Source: Lentzea sp. NBRC 102530 (GTDB lineage Bacteria; Actinomycetota; Actinomycetes; Mycobacteriales; Pseudonocardiaceae). Taken from it: a stretch of 64,000 nt of DNA. The stretch lies in assembly GCF_030269365.1 (NCBI RefSeq), contig NZ_BSTF01000018.1:124001-188000 (forward strand). Reading direction: 5' to 3'. A program made the translations under genes and the position numbers. This document shows positions 48,853-57,574 of this stretch, piece after piece; within the stretch, counting starts at the first letter, position 1, and the number at the start of each line of letters is the position of its first letter. The notes under the pieces are model-generated. The model was not told where the DNA came from, did no database searches, and worked only from the letters and a program-made list of their open reading frames with translations.

Positions 48853-49821
48853 ATGTTCGCCGTTTACGCAGCAGAACCCAGTCCTGAGAACCCGCTGGCG
48901 TCGCTCCGCGTCGGCGAGCGCCCCGAGCCCGAGGTCCCGAACGGGTGGGTGCGCGTCGCGGTCAAGGCGGCCAGCCTCAACATGCACGACCTGTGGACGT
49001 TGCGCGGCGTCGGCATCAAGCCCGAGCGGTTCCCGATGATCCTCGGCTGCGACGGCGCGGGCGTCCTCGACGACGGCACCGAGGTGGTGCTGCACTCCGT
49101 CATCGGCGACCCGAACTGGGCCGGTGAGGAGACGCTCGACCCCGGGCGCACGCTGCTCACCGAGAAGCACCAGGGCACGTTCGCCGACTACGTGGTGGTG
49201 CCTGCCCGCAACGCGCTGCCGAAGCCCGCGGACCTCACGTTCGCCGAGGCCGCCTGCATGGGCACGGCGTGGCTGACGGCGTACCGGATGCTGTTCGTGA
49301 AGTCCGGTCTGCGCCCCGGCCAGACGATGCTGGTGCAGGGCGCGTCGGGTGGTGTCTCGACGGCACTGATCCAGCTCGGACGGGCAGCGGGCTTCCGTGT
49401 GTGGGTCACGGGCCGCACGGAGGAGAAGCGCGCGCTGGCGAAGACGCTGGGCGCGCACGACACGTTCGAGTCCGGCGCCCGGCTGCCGGAACGGGTCGAC
49501 GCGGTGTTCGAGACCGTCGGCAAGGCCACCTGGTCGCACTCGATGAAGGCCCTCAAGCCCGGCGGCATCGTGGTGATCTCGGGCGCGACGTCCGGTGACG
49601 CGTCCGCCGCCGAACTCCAGCGCCTCTTCTTCCTCCAGCTGCGCGTGGTCGGCTCGACCATGGGCACCCGCGAGGAGCTGGGCGACCTCATCCGGTTCTG
49701 CGCCCTGAACGACCTCAAGCCGCAGATCGGCGCCGAGCTGGCGTTCGAGGACGCCGAGCAGGGCCTCAAGGCGATGCTGGACGGCGACACCGCGGGCAAG
49801 ATCGTGTTCACCCGCTCGTAG
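48853..49821 (+). CDS. zinc-type alcohol dehydrogenase/quinone oxidoreductase-like (MDR) protein
   Basis: A 322-residue medium-chain reductase: the GroES-like domain (VKAASLNMHDLWTLRGVG, PMILGCDGAGVL) and the Rossmann domain with VQGASGGVSTALIQLGRAAG. The usual second structural-zinc Cys cluster is absent, which suits the quinone oxidoreductase subgroup using NADPH. Upstream ATGs at 48835 and 48841 are alternatives. The family-typical start is ATG 48853 (MFAVYAAEPSPENPLASL). Divergent from the small membrane/RNase operon. Confidence 0.88.
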   Translation: MFAVYAAEPSPENPLASLRVGERPEPEVPNGWVRVAVKAASLNMHDLWTLRGVGIKPERFPMILGCDGAGVLDDGTEVVLHSVIGDPNWAGEETLDPGRTLLTEKHQGTFADYVVVPARNALPKPADLTFAEAACMGTAWLTAYRMLFVKSGLRPGQTMLVQGASGGVSTALIQLGRAAGFRVWVTGRTEEKRALAKTLGAHDTFESGARLPERVDAVFETVGKATWSHSMKALKPGGIVVISGATSGDASAAELQRLFFLQLRVVGSTMGTREELGDLIRFCALNDLKPQIGAELAFEDAEQGLKAMLDGDTAGKIVFTRS

Positions 49822-49830
49822 AAAAGGCAC

Positions 49831-49901
49831 AAAACGCCCTGCTGGTCTGCGGCTGAACGCGAATGGCGTGACAGTGTCCCCATGACTACGCAGGGCGTTT
49901 T
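49831..49901 (+). promoter_or_regulatory. 12-bp inverted repeat enclosing the permease start codon
   Basis: AAAACGCCCTGC (49831-49842) and GCAGGGCGTTTT (49890-49901) are exact reverse complements, 47 bases apart. The ATG at 49882 lies in the loop, and the right arm encodes codons 4-7. It could fold in the mRNA around the start, or be a leftover duplication. Confidence 0.6.
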
Positions 49902-51300
49902 CCGGCGCAAGCCCATAGAACAGATCGCCGAGGACAAGGGCGACGGGCTCACCAGAACGTTGGGCCTGTGGCAGCTGACGGCGATCGGCATCGGCGGCAT
50001 CATCGGCGCGGGCATCTTCTCGCTCGCCGGTGCCGTCGCGAACAAGACCGCCGGACCGGCCGTGCTCATCTCGTTCCTCGTGGCCGGTGTCGCGAGCGCG
50101 GCGGCGGCGTTCTCGTACGCGGAGTTCGCGGGCCTGATCCCCAAGGCGGGCAGCGCCTACACCTACGGCTACGCGGTGCTGGGCGAGATCGTCGGCTGGT
50201 TCATCGGCTGGGACCTGTTGCTCGAGTACACCGCGATCGTGGCGGTGGTCGCGATCGGGATCTCCGGTTACTTCACCGAACTGCTGAGCCTGCTCGACAT
50301 CCATCTGCCGCAATGGATGCTCGGCGCTCCAGGAACCGAAACAGGTGACGTGGCCGCCGGCACGTACAAGGTGAACCTGTTCGCCGTGCTGCTGTGCCTG
50401 CTCATCGCGTACGTGCTGAACATGGGCATGAAGAACGCCGCACGGTTCGAAACGACGTTGGTGTACCTGAAGATCGCGGTGGTGGCGCTGGTCATCATCG
50501 TCGGCGCGTTCCACATCAACACGGACAACTACAACCCGTTCTTCCCGTTCGGCATCTCGGGTGCGCTCACGGGCGCTGCGACGGTGTTCTTCGCGGTGTT
50601 CGGCTACGACGCCATGTCGACGGCCGCGGAGGAGTCCAAGGACTCGCAACGGCACATGCCGAAGGCGATCATCTACTCGCTCGCGGTGTCGATGGTGCTG
50701 TACGTGCTGGCCTGTCTCGTGCTCACCGGCATGGTGAACTACCAGGACGTCGACTCGGAGTCCGCGTTCGCCACGGCGTTCGCCGACATCGGCCTGCCCG
50801 CGCTCGGGATCGTGATCAGCGTCGGCGCGATCCTCGGCATCACGACGGTGCTGTTCACGTTCATGATGGGCGCGGCCCGCGTCGGCTACTCGATGAGCCG
50901 CGACGGCCTGTTGCCGCAGTGGTTCGCGAAGTCGCACCCGGTGAAGCACGTGCCGTCGCGCATCACCTGGGTGCTGGGCGTCGCCTCGGCGGTCATCGCC
51001 GGGTTCCTGCCGATCGCGGAGGCCGCCGAACTCACCAACATCGGCATCCTGCTGGCGTTCGTCGTGGTGTGCATCGCCGTGATCGTGTTGCGCTACAAGC
51101 AACCCGACCTCCCGAGGACGTTCAGGACGCCGGGCATGCCCGTGGTGCCGATCATCGGCGTGATCTTCTCGATCTGGCTGATCACGTTCCTGACCCCGGA
51201 GACCTGGCTGAGGTTCGCGATCTGGTTCGTGATCGGCCTGATCATCTACTTCGCCTACTCGAAGCGGCACTCCGTCATGGAGCGTCGGCCCACGCCGTGA
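49882..51300 (+). CDS. amino acid permease (APC superfamily)
   Basis: A 472-residue transporter with about 12 spans. The first unwound helix carries GIGGIIGAGIFSLAG (near residue 34), the substrate-binding GxGxG signature. KDSQRHMPKAIIYSL and LFTFMMGAARVGYSMSRDGLLP are typical of cationic amino acid transporters in the APC family. The tail is basic (YSKRHSVMERRPTP). Lysine/arginine or a neutral amino acid are equally possible substrates. ATG 49882. No good Shine-Dalgarno is visible. The 3' end overlaps the convergent DUF885 gene by 26 bp. Confidence 0.93.
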   Translation: MTTQGVFRRKPIEQIAEDKGDGLTRTLGLWQLTAIGIGGIIGAGIFSLAGAVANKTAGPAVLISFLVAGVASAAAAFSYAEFAGLIPKAGSAYTYGYAVLGEIVGWFIGWDLLLEYTAIVAVVAIGISGYFTELLSLLDIHLPQWMLGAPGTETGDVAAGTYKVNLFAVLLCLLIAYVLNMGMKNAARFETTLVYLKIAVVALVIIVGAFHINTDNYNPFFPFGISGALTGAATVFFAVFGYDAMSTAAEESKDSQRHMPKAIIYSLAVSMVLYVLACLVLTGMVNYQDVDSESAFATAFADIGLPALGIVISVGAILGITTVLFTFMMGAARVGYSMSRDGLLPQWFAKSHPVKHVPSRITWVLGVASAVIAGFLPIAEAAELTNIGILLAFVVVCIAVIVLRYKQPDLPRTFRTPGMPVVPIIGVIFSIWLITFLTPETWLRFAIWFVIGLIIYFAYSKRHSVMERRPTP

Positions 51301-52804
51301 CGATCTGGTCGAGGGTGGAGAGCGGCACCGCGCCGCTCCCCACCACCAGGTCGTGGAACGCGCGCACGTCGAACTCCTCGCCCAGCTTCCGCTCGGCCTC
51401 ACCGCGGATCCGCAGGATCTCCAGGCGTCCCACCATGTACGCGAGCGCCTGACCGGGCACCTCGATGTACCGGTCGACCTCCGAGATGATCTCGGGCTCG
51501 GCCATCACGGTGTTCTCGCGCAGGTAGTCGACGGCCTGCCGGCGCGACCAGCCGAACGCGTGCAGACCGGTGTCGACGACCAGGCGCCCGGCGCGCATCG
51601 CGTCGAGGCCGAGCATGCCGAGGCGCTGCTCGTCCGACGAGTACAGGCCCATCTCGTCCGCGAGGCGTTCGGTGTAGAGACCCCAGCCCTCCAGGTACGC
51701 CTCGATGAAGGCGAACTTGCGCATGGGGTGCATCTCGGTCTCGGCCGCGATGCTCACCTGGTAGTGGTGGCCGGGAACGGCCTCGTGGAACGCCGTCACC
51801 TCGGACAGCGTGCGGCTGCGTTCGGTGGCACCCAACGGGTTCAGCCAGTAGATGCCCGGACGTGATCCGTCCTGCGCCGCCGGCATGTAGAACGCGATCG
51901 GGGCCGTCGAGCGGCCCGCCTCGTCGACCAGGCGGACCTCGCAGTCGGCCTTCGGCATGCGACCGAACCAGTTCGGGGCCTCGGCCTCGGCGCGGGCGAT
52001 CGCCTCGGTCGCGTTCTCGACCATCTGGTCCTCGTTGTCCCACAACAGTTCCGTGCGCAGGCGGTGGAAGATCTCCGGCACGTCCGTGGTGCCCCAGAGC
52101 TTCGAGCCGATCTCCGCGTACTCCTCGCGCAGCGACGCGATGATGTCGAGACCGAGCTGGTGCAGCTCTTCGGGGCTGCGCGAGGTGGTCGTGTAGTTGC
52201 GGACCAGCTTGCGGTAGTTCTCCTCCCCTTCGGGGAGCCAGCACAGGCCGGCGTGCTCGTCGCTGCGGCCGTCCGTGATCGACGCCAGCTGGTCGCGGAA
52301 CTCGGTCACGGCCGCGCGGATCTCGCCCGCGTGGTCGCCTTCCCACGGCTGCGCGGGCGAGTCGAGGAACGCCTGCACGCGCTCGACGCCGGCGTCGACG
52401 TGGCGCTGCAACGGCCTGCGGTCGGTGTCGCGCAGCCGTTGCGCCGCCTGCCGGATGTAGACCCCGAACTTGTCGAGGCGCTGCGACACGTCGACCTTCG
52501 TCGCGATCATGAGCAGGCCGTTGACCGGTGCGGTCAGGCCCTGCGCGACGGTGTGCTCGACGAGGCGCGCGTCCATGCGGTCGATGATCGCCCGGCCCTG
52601 GTGCTTGATCACCGCGAGCGTGACCGGGTCCTCGTCACTCGTCTCGGCACGGTCGAGGATGTCGACGATCCGCGCCCGGACCGCCGCCTCCCCCTCGACG
52701 CTCAGGTCTTCGAGCTGGTCGTCCCAGCCGGGCAGGCCGAACATCGCGGCGGACAGCGGCGACGCGTCCATCACCGCCTGGAACATCTCATCCGCCAGTG
52801 ACAT
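51275..52804 (-). CDS. DUF885 family metallopeptidase-like protein, copy A
   Basis: A 509-residue protein with the zinc motif HEAVPGHH in TAFHEAVPGHHYQVSIAAE near residue 337 and a downstream acidic residue in FIEAYLEGWGLYTERLADEMGLY. GIYWLNPLGATERSRTLSEV precedes. DUF885 proteins behave as gluzincin-like peptidases, some of which are exported lipoproteins. No signal peptide is present here. ATG 52804 shares one base with the TGA of copy B (TGATG), so it is translated after copy B from one message. Confidence 0.9.
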   Translation of the reverse strand: MSLADEMFQAVMDASPLSAAMFGLPGWDDQLEDLSVEGEAAVRARIVDILDRAETSDEDPVTLAVIKHQGRAIIDRMDARLVEHTVAQGLTAPVNGLLMIATKVDVSQRLDKFGVYIRQAAQRLRDTDRRPLQRHVDAGVERVQAFLDSPAQPWEGDHAGEIRAAVTEFRDQLASITDGRSDEHAGLCWLPEGEENYRKLVRNYTTTSRSPEELHQLGLDIIASLREEYAEIGSKLWGTTDVPEIFHRLRTELLWDNEDQMVENATEAIARAEAEAPNWFGRMPKADCEVRLVDEAGRSTAPIAFYMPAAQDGSRPGIYWLNPLGATERSRTLSEVTAFHEAVPGHHYQVSIAAETEMHPMRKFAFIEAYLEGWGLYTERLADEMGLYSSDEQRLGMLGLDAMRAGRLVVDTGLHAFGWSRRQAVDYLRENTVMAEPEIISEVDRYIEVPGQALAYMVGRLEILRIRGEAERKLGEEFDVRAFHDLVVGSGAVPLSTLDQIVTAWADAP

Positions 52805-54327
52805 CAGGCCCTCCCAGACCACTCGGTGACAAGAGCGTTCAATGTGGACAACGGTACGATGCCGTTCTCCAGCACCAGGTCGTGGAACGCCCTGATGTCG
52901 AAACCCTGCCCCAGCGTGGCCTCCGCCTCGGCCCGAACGCGCAGGATCTCCAGGCGCCCCACCATGTACGCGAGCGCCTGACCAGGTGTTTCGATGTAGC
53001 GGTCGATCTCGCCCTCGATCTCCGAATCGTCCATCACGGTGTACTCGCGCAGGTAGTCGACGGCCTGCTGCCGCGACCAACCGAGGGCGTGGATGCCGGT
53101 GTCGACGACGAGCCTGCCCGCGCGCATCGCGTCGAGGCCGAGCATGCCGAGGCGTGCCTCGTCGGAGGAGTAGAGGCCCATCTCGTCGGCGAGGCGTTCG
53201 GTGTAGAGCCCCCAGCCTTCGAGGTAGGAGTCGACGAACGCGAACTTCCGGACGTTCGTCAGCTCGGTCTCGGCGGCGATCGAGATCTGGAAGTGGTGCC
53301 CCGGAACGGCTTCGTGGAACGCCGTCACCTCGGACACCGTGCGGCTGCGCGAGGTGGCGTCGAACGGGTTCAGGTAGTAGACGCCCGGCCGGGAGCCGTC
53401 GAGCGCCGGGTCGACGTAGTAGGCGAACGGCGCGTTGGCGCGGTCCTGCTCCGGCGTGAACCTGACCTCGCACCGGGCTTTCGGCAGCCTGCCGAACCAC
53501 TTCGGCGCCTCGGCGTTCGCCCGGACCACGGCCTCCTCCGCGCTGACGAGCATCTCGTCCTCGTTGTTCCACAACAGTTCCGTGCGCAACCGGCGGAAGA
53601 TCTCGGGCACGTCCGAGGTGCCCCACAGCCGTGAGCCGATCTCCGCGTACTCCTCGCGCAGCCCGGCGATCAGGTCGTGCCCGAGCTGATGCAGTTCGGC
53701 GGGCGTGTAAGAGGCCGTGGTGTAGTCCCGGACGAGCTTGCGGTAGTTCTCCTCACCCTCGGGCAACCAGCACAGTCCGGCCTGCTCGTCGGGCCGTCCG
53801 GGCAGGCTCAGCAGGGTTTCGCGGTACTTCGCGAACGCCGGGCGCACGTCCGCGTCGCCCTCCCACTCCTGCCGGGGCGAGGCGAGGAACTTCTCGACGT
53901 GGTCCGCTCCGCTGAGCACGTGCCGGGCGAGCGGCCTGCGGTCGGTGTCGACGAGCCGGCCCGCCACCTGGTCGAGGAAGCGCGGGATCGCGTGCACCCG
54001 CTGGGAGAAGTCGATCTGCGAGGTGTACCGGAGCAGCATCGAGACCGGCGAGTTCAGCCCGCGCGCCACGCTGTGCTCGACCAGCCGGGCGTCGATCATG
54101 GTGATGATCGACGTGGCCTGGTGCCGGATCACGTCCTTCGAGACCGGGTCCTCGTCGCTCGCGTCGAGCCGGTCGAGGACGTCCACGAGCCTGGCCCGCA
54201 GATCGCGGTGGCCCTCCGGACTGGGGTCTTCGAGCCGGTCGTCCCAGCCGGGAACGCCGACGAGGGTGGCGAAGTACGGATACCAGTCCATCATCGCCTG
54301 GAAGGTCTTGTCCGAGAGCGAGGTCAC
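52804..54327 (-). CDS. DUF885 family metallopeptidase-like protein, copy B
   Basis: A 507-residue paralogue of copy A, similar along its full length: LCWLPEGEENYRKLVR, EEYAEIGSRLWGTSDVPEIF and TAFHEAVPGHHFQISIAAE are nearly identical. The zinc-site residues are kept in both. The N-terminal 130 residues differ most, so substrate choice may have diverged. GTG 54327. It follows the nitronate monooxygenase gene by 10 bp on the same strand, so three genes may form one operon. Confidence 0.9.
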   Translation of the reverse strand: MTSLSDKTFQAMMDWYPYFATLVGVPGWDDRLEDPSPEGHRDLRARLVDVLDRLDASDEDPVSKDVIRHQATSIITMIDARLVEHSVARGLNSPVSMLLRYTSQIDFSQRVHAIPRFLDQVAGRLVDTDRRPLARHVLSGADHVEKFLASPRQEWEGDADVRPAFAKYRETLLSLPGRPDEQAGLCWLPEGEENYRKLVRDYTTASYTPAELHQLGHDLIAGLREEYAEIGSRLWGTSDVPEIFRRLRTELLWNNEDEMLVSAEEAVVRANAEAPKWFGRLPKARCEVRFTPEQDRANAPFAYYVDPALDGSRPGVYYLNPFDATSRSRTVSEVTAFHEAVPGHHFQISIAAETELTNVRKFAFVDSYLEGWGLYTERLADEMGLYSSDEARLGMLGLDAMRAGRLVVDTGIHALGWSRQQAVDYLREYTVMDDSEIEGEIDRYIETPGQALAYMVGRLEILRVRAEAEATLGQGFDIRAFHDLVLENGIVPLSTLNALVTEWSGRA

Positions 54328-54337
54328 GCTCTCCTTC

Positions 54338-55384
54338 TTAGCCGCGCGAGAACCGCTCGGCCAGGGATTTGACCGCTTCGGCCAGCTCGTCGCCGATCCT
54401 GCGCACGACCTCGCCCGCGGGTTCGGCCGTCGCGAGCGGGTACGTGGTGCCCGCCCACAGCGACATGACCTCGACCTCGCCGGTGGCGCGCACGGGCTTC
54501 GTCAGGTGGTGCACGTTCGGGTACGCGGCGGGGGCGTGCGGGGTGTGCTCGATCAGGAACCGGTTCACCAGGCCGCGCGCCGGACGTCCGCTGAACGCCC
54601 GCGTGAGTGCCGTGCGCCGGGCTCCTTCGGCGAGCGCTTCCCGTTGTGCGGCATTGGTCCCCGCCTCCGGGCAGCCGAGGAACGCGGTGCCGAGCTGGGC
54701 CGCGATCGCGCCCGCGGCGAGCACCGCGGCGACGTCGGCGCCGGTGACCAGGCCACCCGTCGCGATCACCGGCAGGTCGACGGCGGCGCGGACGAGCCGG
54801 ATCGCCGCGAGGGTGCCGTAGAGCTCGCCGCCACCGGGCGAGATGCCGTCGTCGGCGAACGTGCCGCGGTGGCCGCCCGCGTCGGACCCCTGCACGCACA
54901 CGACGTCCGCGCCGATCTGCTGCGCCTGCCGGGCCTCGCTCGGGGTGGTGACCGTCACGACGATCGTGGAGCCGGCCGCCTTGAGCCGCTGCACGTCGTC
55001 CACGTCGGGCAGGCCGAAGGTGAACGACACCACGGGCACGCGCAGCGCCAGCACGAGTTCGAGCTTCGCGGCGTAGTTGTCGTCGTCCCAGCGCGGATCG
55101 CCGGGGACCGCGCCGATCTTCTCCGCGCAGGACGTGACGCGTCGCACGTAGGACGAGATGTCCGCTGTCGGCCGGGTGCCGGGCACGAACAGGTTGACCC
55201 CGAACGGCTTGGTCGTGAGCTCGCTCGTGCGCGTGATCTTCTCCGCGAGCTGCTCGACGGTGATGTAGCCCGCCGCGAGGAACCCGAAGCCGCCCGCGTC
55301 GCTCACCGCGGCGACCAGTTCGGGGGTGGAGGGGCCACCCGCCATGGGCGCGGCGACAACGGGGACACCCAGCGTGGGGAACAT
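54338..55384 (-). CDS. nitronate monooxygenase family (FMN) protein
   Basis: A 348-residue TIM-barrel flavoprotein of the 2-nitropropane dioxygenase type: PVVAAPMAGGPSTPELVAAVSDAGGFGFLAAGY at the start in outline, FMN-contact segments VQGSDAGGHRG near residue 163 and ATGGLVTGADVAAVLAAGAIAAQLGTAFL near 205 in outline. HRG supplies the catalytic-type His. It oxidises nitronates such as propionate-3-nitronate or related compounds. ATG 55384 is the natural barrel start. A frame continuing upstream into the chitinase terminator is not real. Confidence 0.9.
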   Translation of the reverse strand: MFPTLGVPVVAAPMAGGPSTPELVAAVSDAGGFGFLAAGYITVEQLAEKITRTSELTTKPFGVNLFVPGTRPTADISSYVRRVTSCAEKIGAVPGDPRWDDDNYAAKLELVLALRVPVVSFTFGLPDVDDVQRLKAAGSTIVVTVTTPSEARQAQQIGADVVCVQGSDAGGHRGTFADDGISPGGGELYGTLAAIRLVRAAVDLPVIATGGLVTGADVAAVLAAGAIAAQLGTAFLGCPEAGTNAAQREALAEGARRTALTRAFSGRPARGLVNRFLIEHTPHAPAAYPNVHHLTKPVRATGEVEVMSLWAGTTYPLATAEPAGEVVRRIGDELAEAVKSLAERFSRG

Positions 55385-55460
55385 GGGGCACAACCTAGTG
55401 GGATCGGGCGGCGAATGCCTGGTGAAGGCCTGTGTTCTTGATGACGCAAGGACTGCGCCC

Positions 55461-55495
55461 GTCGGCGTCGCGTCCACAGTGGACGTGACGCCGAC
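55461..55495 (-). terminator. chitinase terminator hairpin
   Basis: Arms 55461-55477 and 55479-55495 pair over 17 bp with one G-U type mismatch, 12 bases after the chitinase TAG. It is one of the longest stems in the window. There is no U-run. It also insulates the nitronate monooxygenase gene downstream. Confidence 0.75.
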
Positions 55496-55507
55496 CGGCT
55501 CCATCAT

Positions 55508-56965
55508 CTAGGGCAGGGAGTCCAGATGAGGGGCGACCGTGTTGGCGAACTGCCAGTTGTTGGAGGCGTCCCAGTTGATGGACCACGTCATGGCGCCGCG
55601 GATCGACGGCCAGGTCGTGCTCGGCTTGAACGTCCCGCAGTTCGTGCCGCGGGCGAGACAGCTGAGCGCGTTGTTGACGTTGGACGGCGACTGGTAGCCA
55701 CCACCGGCACCGGACGGCGACGCGGGCAGGCCGAGGCCCACCTGGTCGGCCCGCAGACCGGACTGGAGCTGGATGCACGCGAGCGCGGTCAGGAAGTTGA
55801 CCGTGCCCTGGCCGTAGACCTGCTGGTCACAGCCGAGCATCGTGCCGGAGTTGTAGTACTGCATGTTGACGATCGTCAGGATGTCCTTGGTCGCCAGCGC
55901 CAGCTTGAAGTACTCGGCGTTGACGTTCTGCATGTCGATCGTCTGCGGCGCCATGGTGATGACCTTGCCGCCACCGGCGTGGATGTCGCGCAGCGCCTGG
56001 CCCATGTACTGGGCGTTGACGCCGTTCTCCAGGTCGATGTCGACGCCGTCGAAGCCGTAGGACGAGATGAGGCCCTTGACGCTGTTGGCGAAGTTCGTCG
56101 CCGCCGTGCCGTTACCGACGCTGATCGTGCCCTTCTCGCCGCCGACGGAGATGATCACCTTCTGGCCGCGGTTCTGGACCGTCCGGATGTCGGCGCGGAA
56201 CTGCGCGTCGGTGTAGCCGCCGAGCTGGCTGCTCAGGCCGGGGTCGAGGTTGAACGCGACCTGGCCCTGCACCGCCGTGGCGTCGGCGAACGACACCGCG
56301 ATGATGTCGTAGGTGGTGGGGACGTCAGCGAGCTTGAGAGCGCGCGCACCGTTGTAGAAGTTCTGCCAGTAGCCCGTCAGGACGTGCTTCGGCAGACCGG
56401 TCTGCGGCGGGTTGCCGGTCGTGGTGGTGGTCGTGGTGGTGGTGGTCGACGTCGTGGTGCTCGTCGTCGTGGGCGGCGTACCTGGGCCGTCGAGGTTGAC
56501 GTCGTCGGCGTAGTACGCGGGCTGGCCGTACCAGCCGTGCAGGTAGATCGTGACGCTGGTGGCGCTGCCGGTGGTGAAGTCGACGGTCAGCTGGGAGAAG
56601 CCGCTGGAACCGGGCGTCCAGGTGTTCTTCTCCACGCCGCCGGTGACGCCGAGGTAGACGTAGCTGCCCTGGACCCACGCGCTCAGCTTGTAGGCCGTGT
56701 TCGGTTGCACCGAAACGGTTTGCTGGCACCGCGCGTTGCTCTGGCCGGCGGGCGCGCCCTGCAGGGCGTACTGGCCGGTGCGCTTGGTGCTGTTGCTGAC
56801 GCTCGTGCCCTCGGTGCAGGTCCAGCCGCTCAGGTTGCCGGCCTCGAAGCCGCTGTTGGCCGCGAGGTTCGCGGCGGCGGCGTTGCCGTTGATCACCAAC
56901 ACCAGACCGGCGCACGCGAACAGCGCGGACAGCAGCGCTATGGCTGCTCGTCTGGCCTTGGACAT
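55508..56965 (-). CDS. secreted GH18 chitinase with N-terminal carbohydrate-binding module
   Basis: A 485-residue exported enzyme. Signal peptide (AAIALLSALFACAGLVLVING) is cleaved near residue 33. A beta-sandwich binding module follows at about 34-155 (ANSGFEAGNLSGWTC ... YYADDVNLDG). A Thr-rich linker of about 20 residues comes next. The GH18 barrel spans about 190-485, and its catalytic motif DGVDIDLE near residue 325 carries the acid Glu. SVGG and MTWSINWD are further family marks. It hydrolyses chitin by retaining, substrate-assisted cleavage. ATG 56965 has GGAGGTGG seven bases upstream. DasR-like repeats lie 44-92 bp upstream. Confidence 0.95.
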   Translation of the reverse strand: MSKARRAAIALLSALFACAGLVLVINGNAAAANLAANSGFEAGNLSGWTCTEGTSVSNSTKRTGQYALQGAPAGQSNARCQQTVSVQPNTAYKLSAWVQGSYVYLGVTGGVEKNTWTPGSSGFSQLTVDFTTGSATSVTIYLHGWYGQPAYYADDVNLDGPGTPPTTTSTTTSTTTTTTTTTTGNPPQTGLPKHVLTGYWQNFYNGARALKLADVPTTYDIIAVSFADATAVQGQVAFNLDPGLSSQLGGYTDAQFRADIRTVQNRGQKVIISVGGEKGTISVGNGTAATNFANSVKGLISSYGFDGVDIDLENGVNAQYMGQALRDIHAGGGKVITMAPQTIDMQNVNAEYFKLALATKDILTIVNMQYYNSGTMLGCDQQVYGQGTVNFLTALACIQLQSGLRADQVGLGLPASPSGAGGGYQSPSNVNNALSCLARGTNCGTFKPSTTWPSIRGAMTWSINWDASNNWQFANTVAPHLDSLP

Positions 56966-57008
56966 GGTCCACCTCCACACAACTCATGCGGCGGCCATGT
57001 TTTGTGAG

Positions 57009-57057
57009 TGGACTAAAAATGGACTAGACCACTGCGCTTGGTCAAGACCTGGTTTAG
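57009..57057 (-). promoter_or_regulatory. chitinase promoter with DasR-like 12-bp repeats
   Basis: TGGACTAGACCA (57020-57031) matches the DasR element core TGGTCTAGACCA at 11 of 12 bases. TGGTCAAGACCT (57039-57050) matches the chitinase direct-repeat consensus TGGTCCAGACCT at 11 of 12. Partial copies start at 57009 (TGGACTA) and 57050 (TGGTTTAG). On the minus strand TTGACC inside the second site may be the -35. Confidence 0.72.
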
Positions 57058-57061
57058 CTTG

Positions 57062-57499
57062 ATGCGCGTGTTCACCCTCGAAGACGCGATCGCGCTGGCC
57101 ACTTCCGCGCACGACGGGCAGGTCGACAAGTCGGGCCGGCCGTACATCGGACACCCGTTGCGGGTCATGGCATCGGTGACCGGGGAGCACGAGCAGATGA
57201 CCGCCGTGCTGCACGACGTCATCGAGGACACCTGGGTGACGGCGGAAGACCTTGCTTCGCGCGGCTGCCCCGAGGTCGTCGTCGACGCCGTGGTCGCGTT
57301 GTCGCACCTGCAGGAAGAGCCACAGGAGGACTACCTGCGCCGCGTCGCCGCGAACCCGCTGGCACTCTCCGTGAAGCGCGCGGACATCGGCGACAACCTC
57401 TCCCCCACCCGGATGGCCCGTCTCGACGAGGCCACGCAGGAGCGCCTGAAGGCCAAGTACGCACGGGCGCTGGGGTTGCTCGCGGAGTACGTGAGCTAA
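57062..57499 (+). CDS. small HD-domain hydrolase, MESH1/SpoT-hydrolase-like
   Basis: A 145-residue single-domain protein: FTLEDAIALATSAHDGQVDKSGRPYIGHPLRVM with the first His, then TAVLHDVIEDTWVT holding the HD pair near residue 44, and KRADIGDNLSP with the later Asp. This is the manganese-dependent (p)ppGpp 3'-pyrophosphohydrolase layout without a synthetase domain. ATG 57062 (or GTG 57068). No Shine-Dalgarno is visible and the DasR-like repeats end only five bases away, so the transcript may be leaderless and the gene may share chitinase control. Confidence 0.85.
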   Translation: MRVFTLEDAIALATSAHDGQVDKSGRPYIGHPLRVMASVTGEHEQMTAVLHDVIEDTWVTAEDLASRGCPEVVVDAVVALSHLQEEPQEDYLRRVAANPLALSVKRADIGDNLSPTRMARLDEATQERLKAKYARALGLLAEYVS

Positions 57500-57541
57500 C
57501 TCGCTTCTTAAACGGTACAGGTAGCTTGAACAGGGTGTATT

Positions 57542-57574
57542 ATCGGATCGTAACCAAGATTGGAAGGATCCGAT
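57542..57574 (+). promoter_or_regulatory. inverted repeat over the ribosome site of the 75-aa gene
   Basis: ATCGGATC (57542-57549) and GATCCGAT (57567-57574) are exact reverse complements. The right arm contains the first two bases of the ATG at 57573, and GGAAGGA lies beside it. TATTAT at 57538-57543 looks like a -10. It could be an operator or an mRNA hairpin that hides the start. Confidence 0.5.

Noticed and set aside
48811-51402. 863-codon open frame antisense to the MDR and permease genes
   Set aside because: Composition is His/Arg/Asp-rich and featureless. Both sense genes have full domain motifs.
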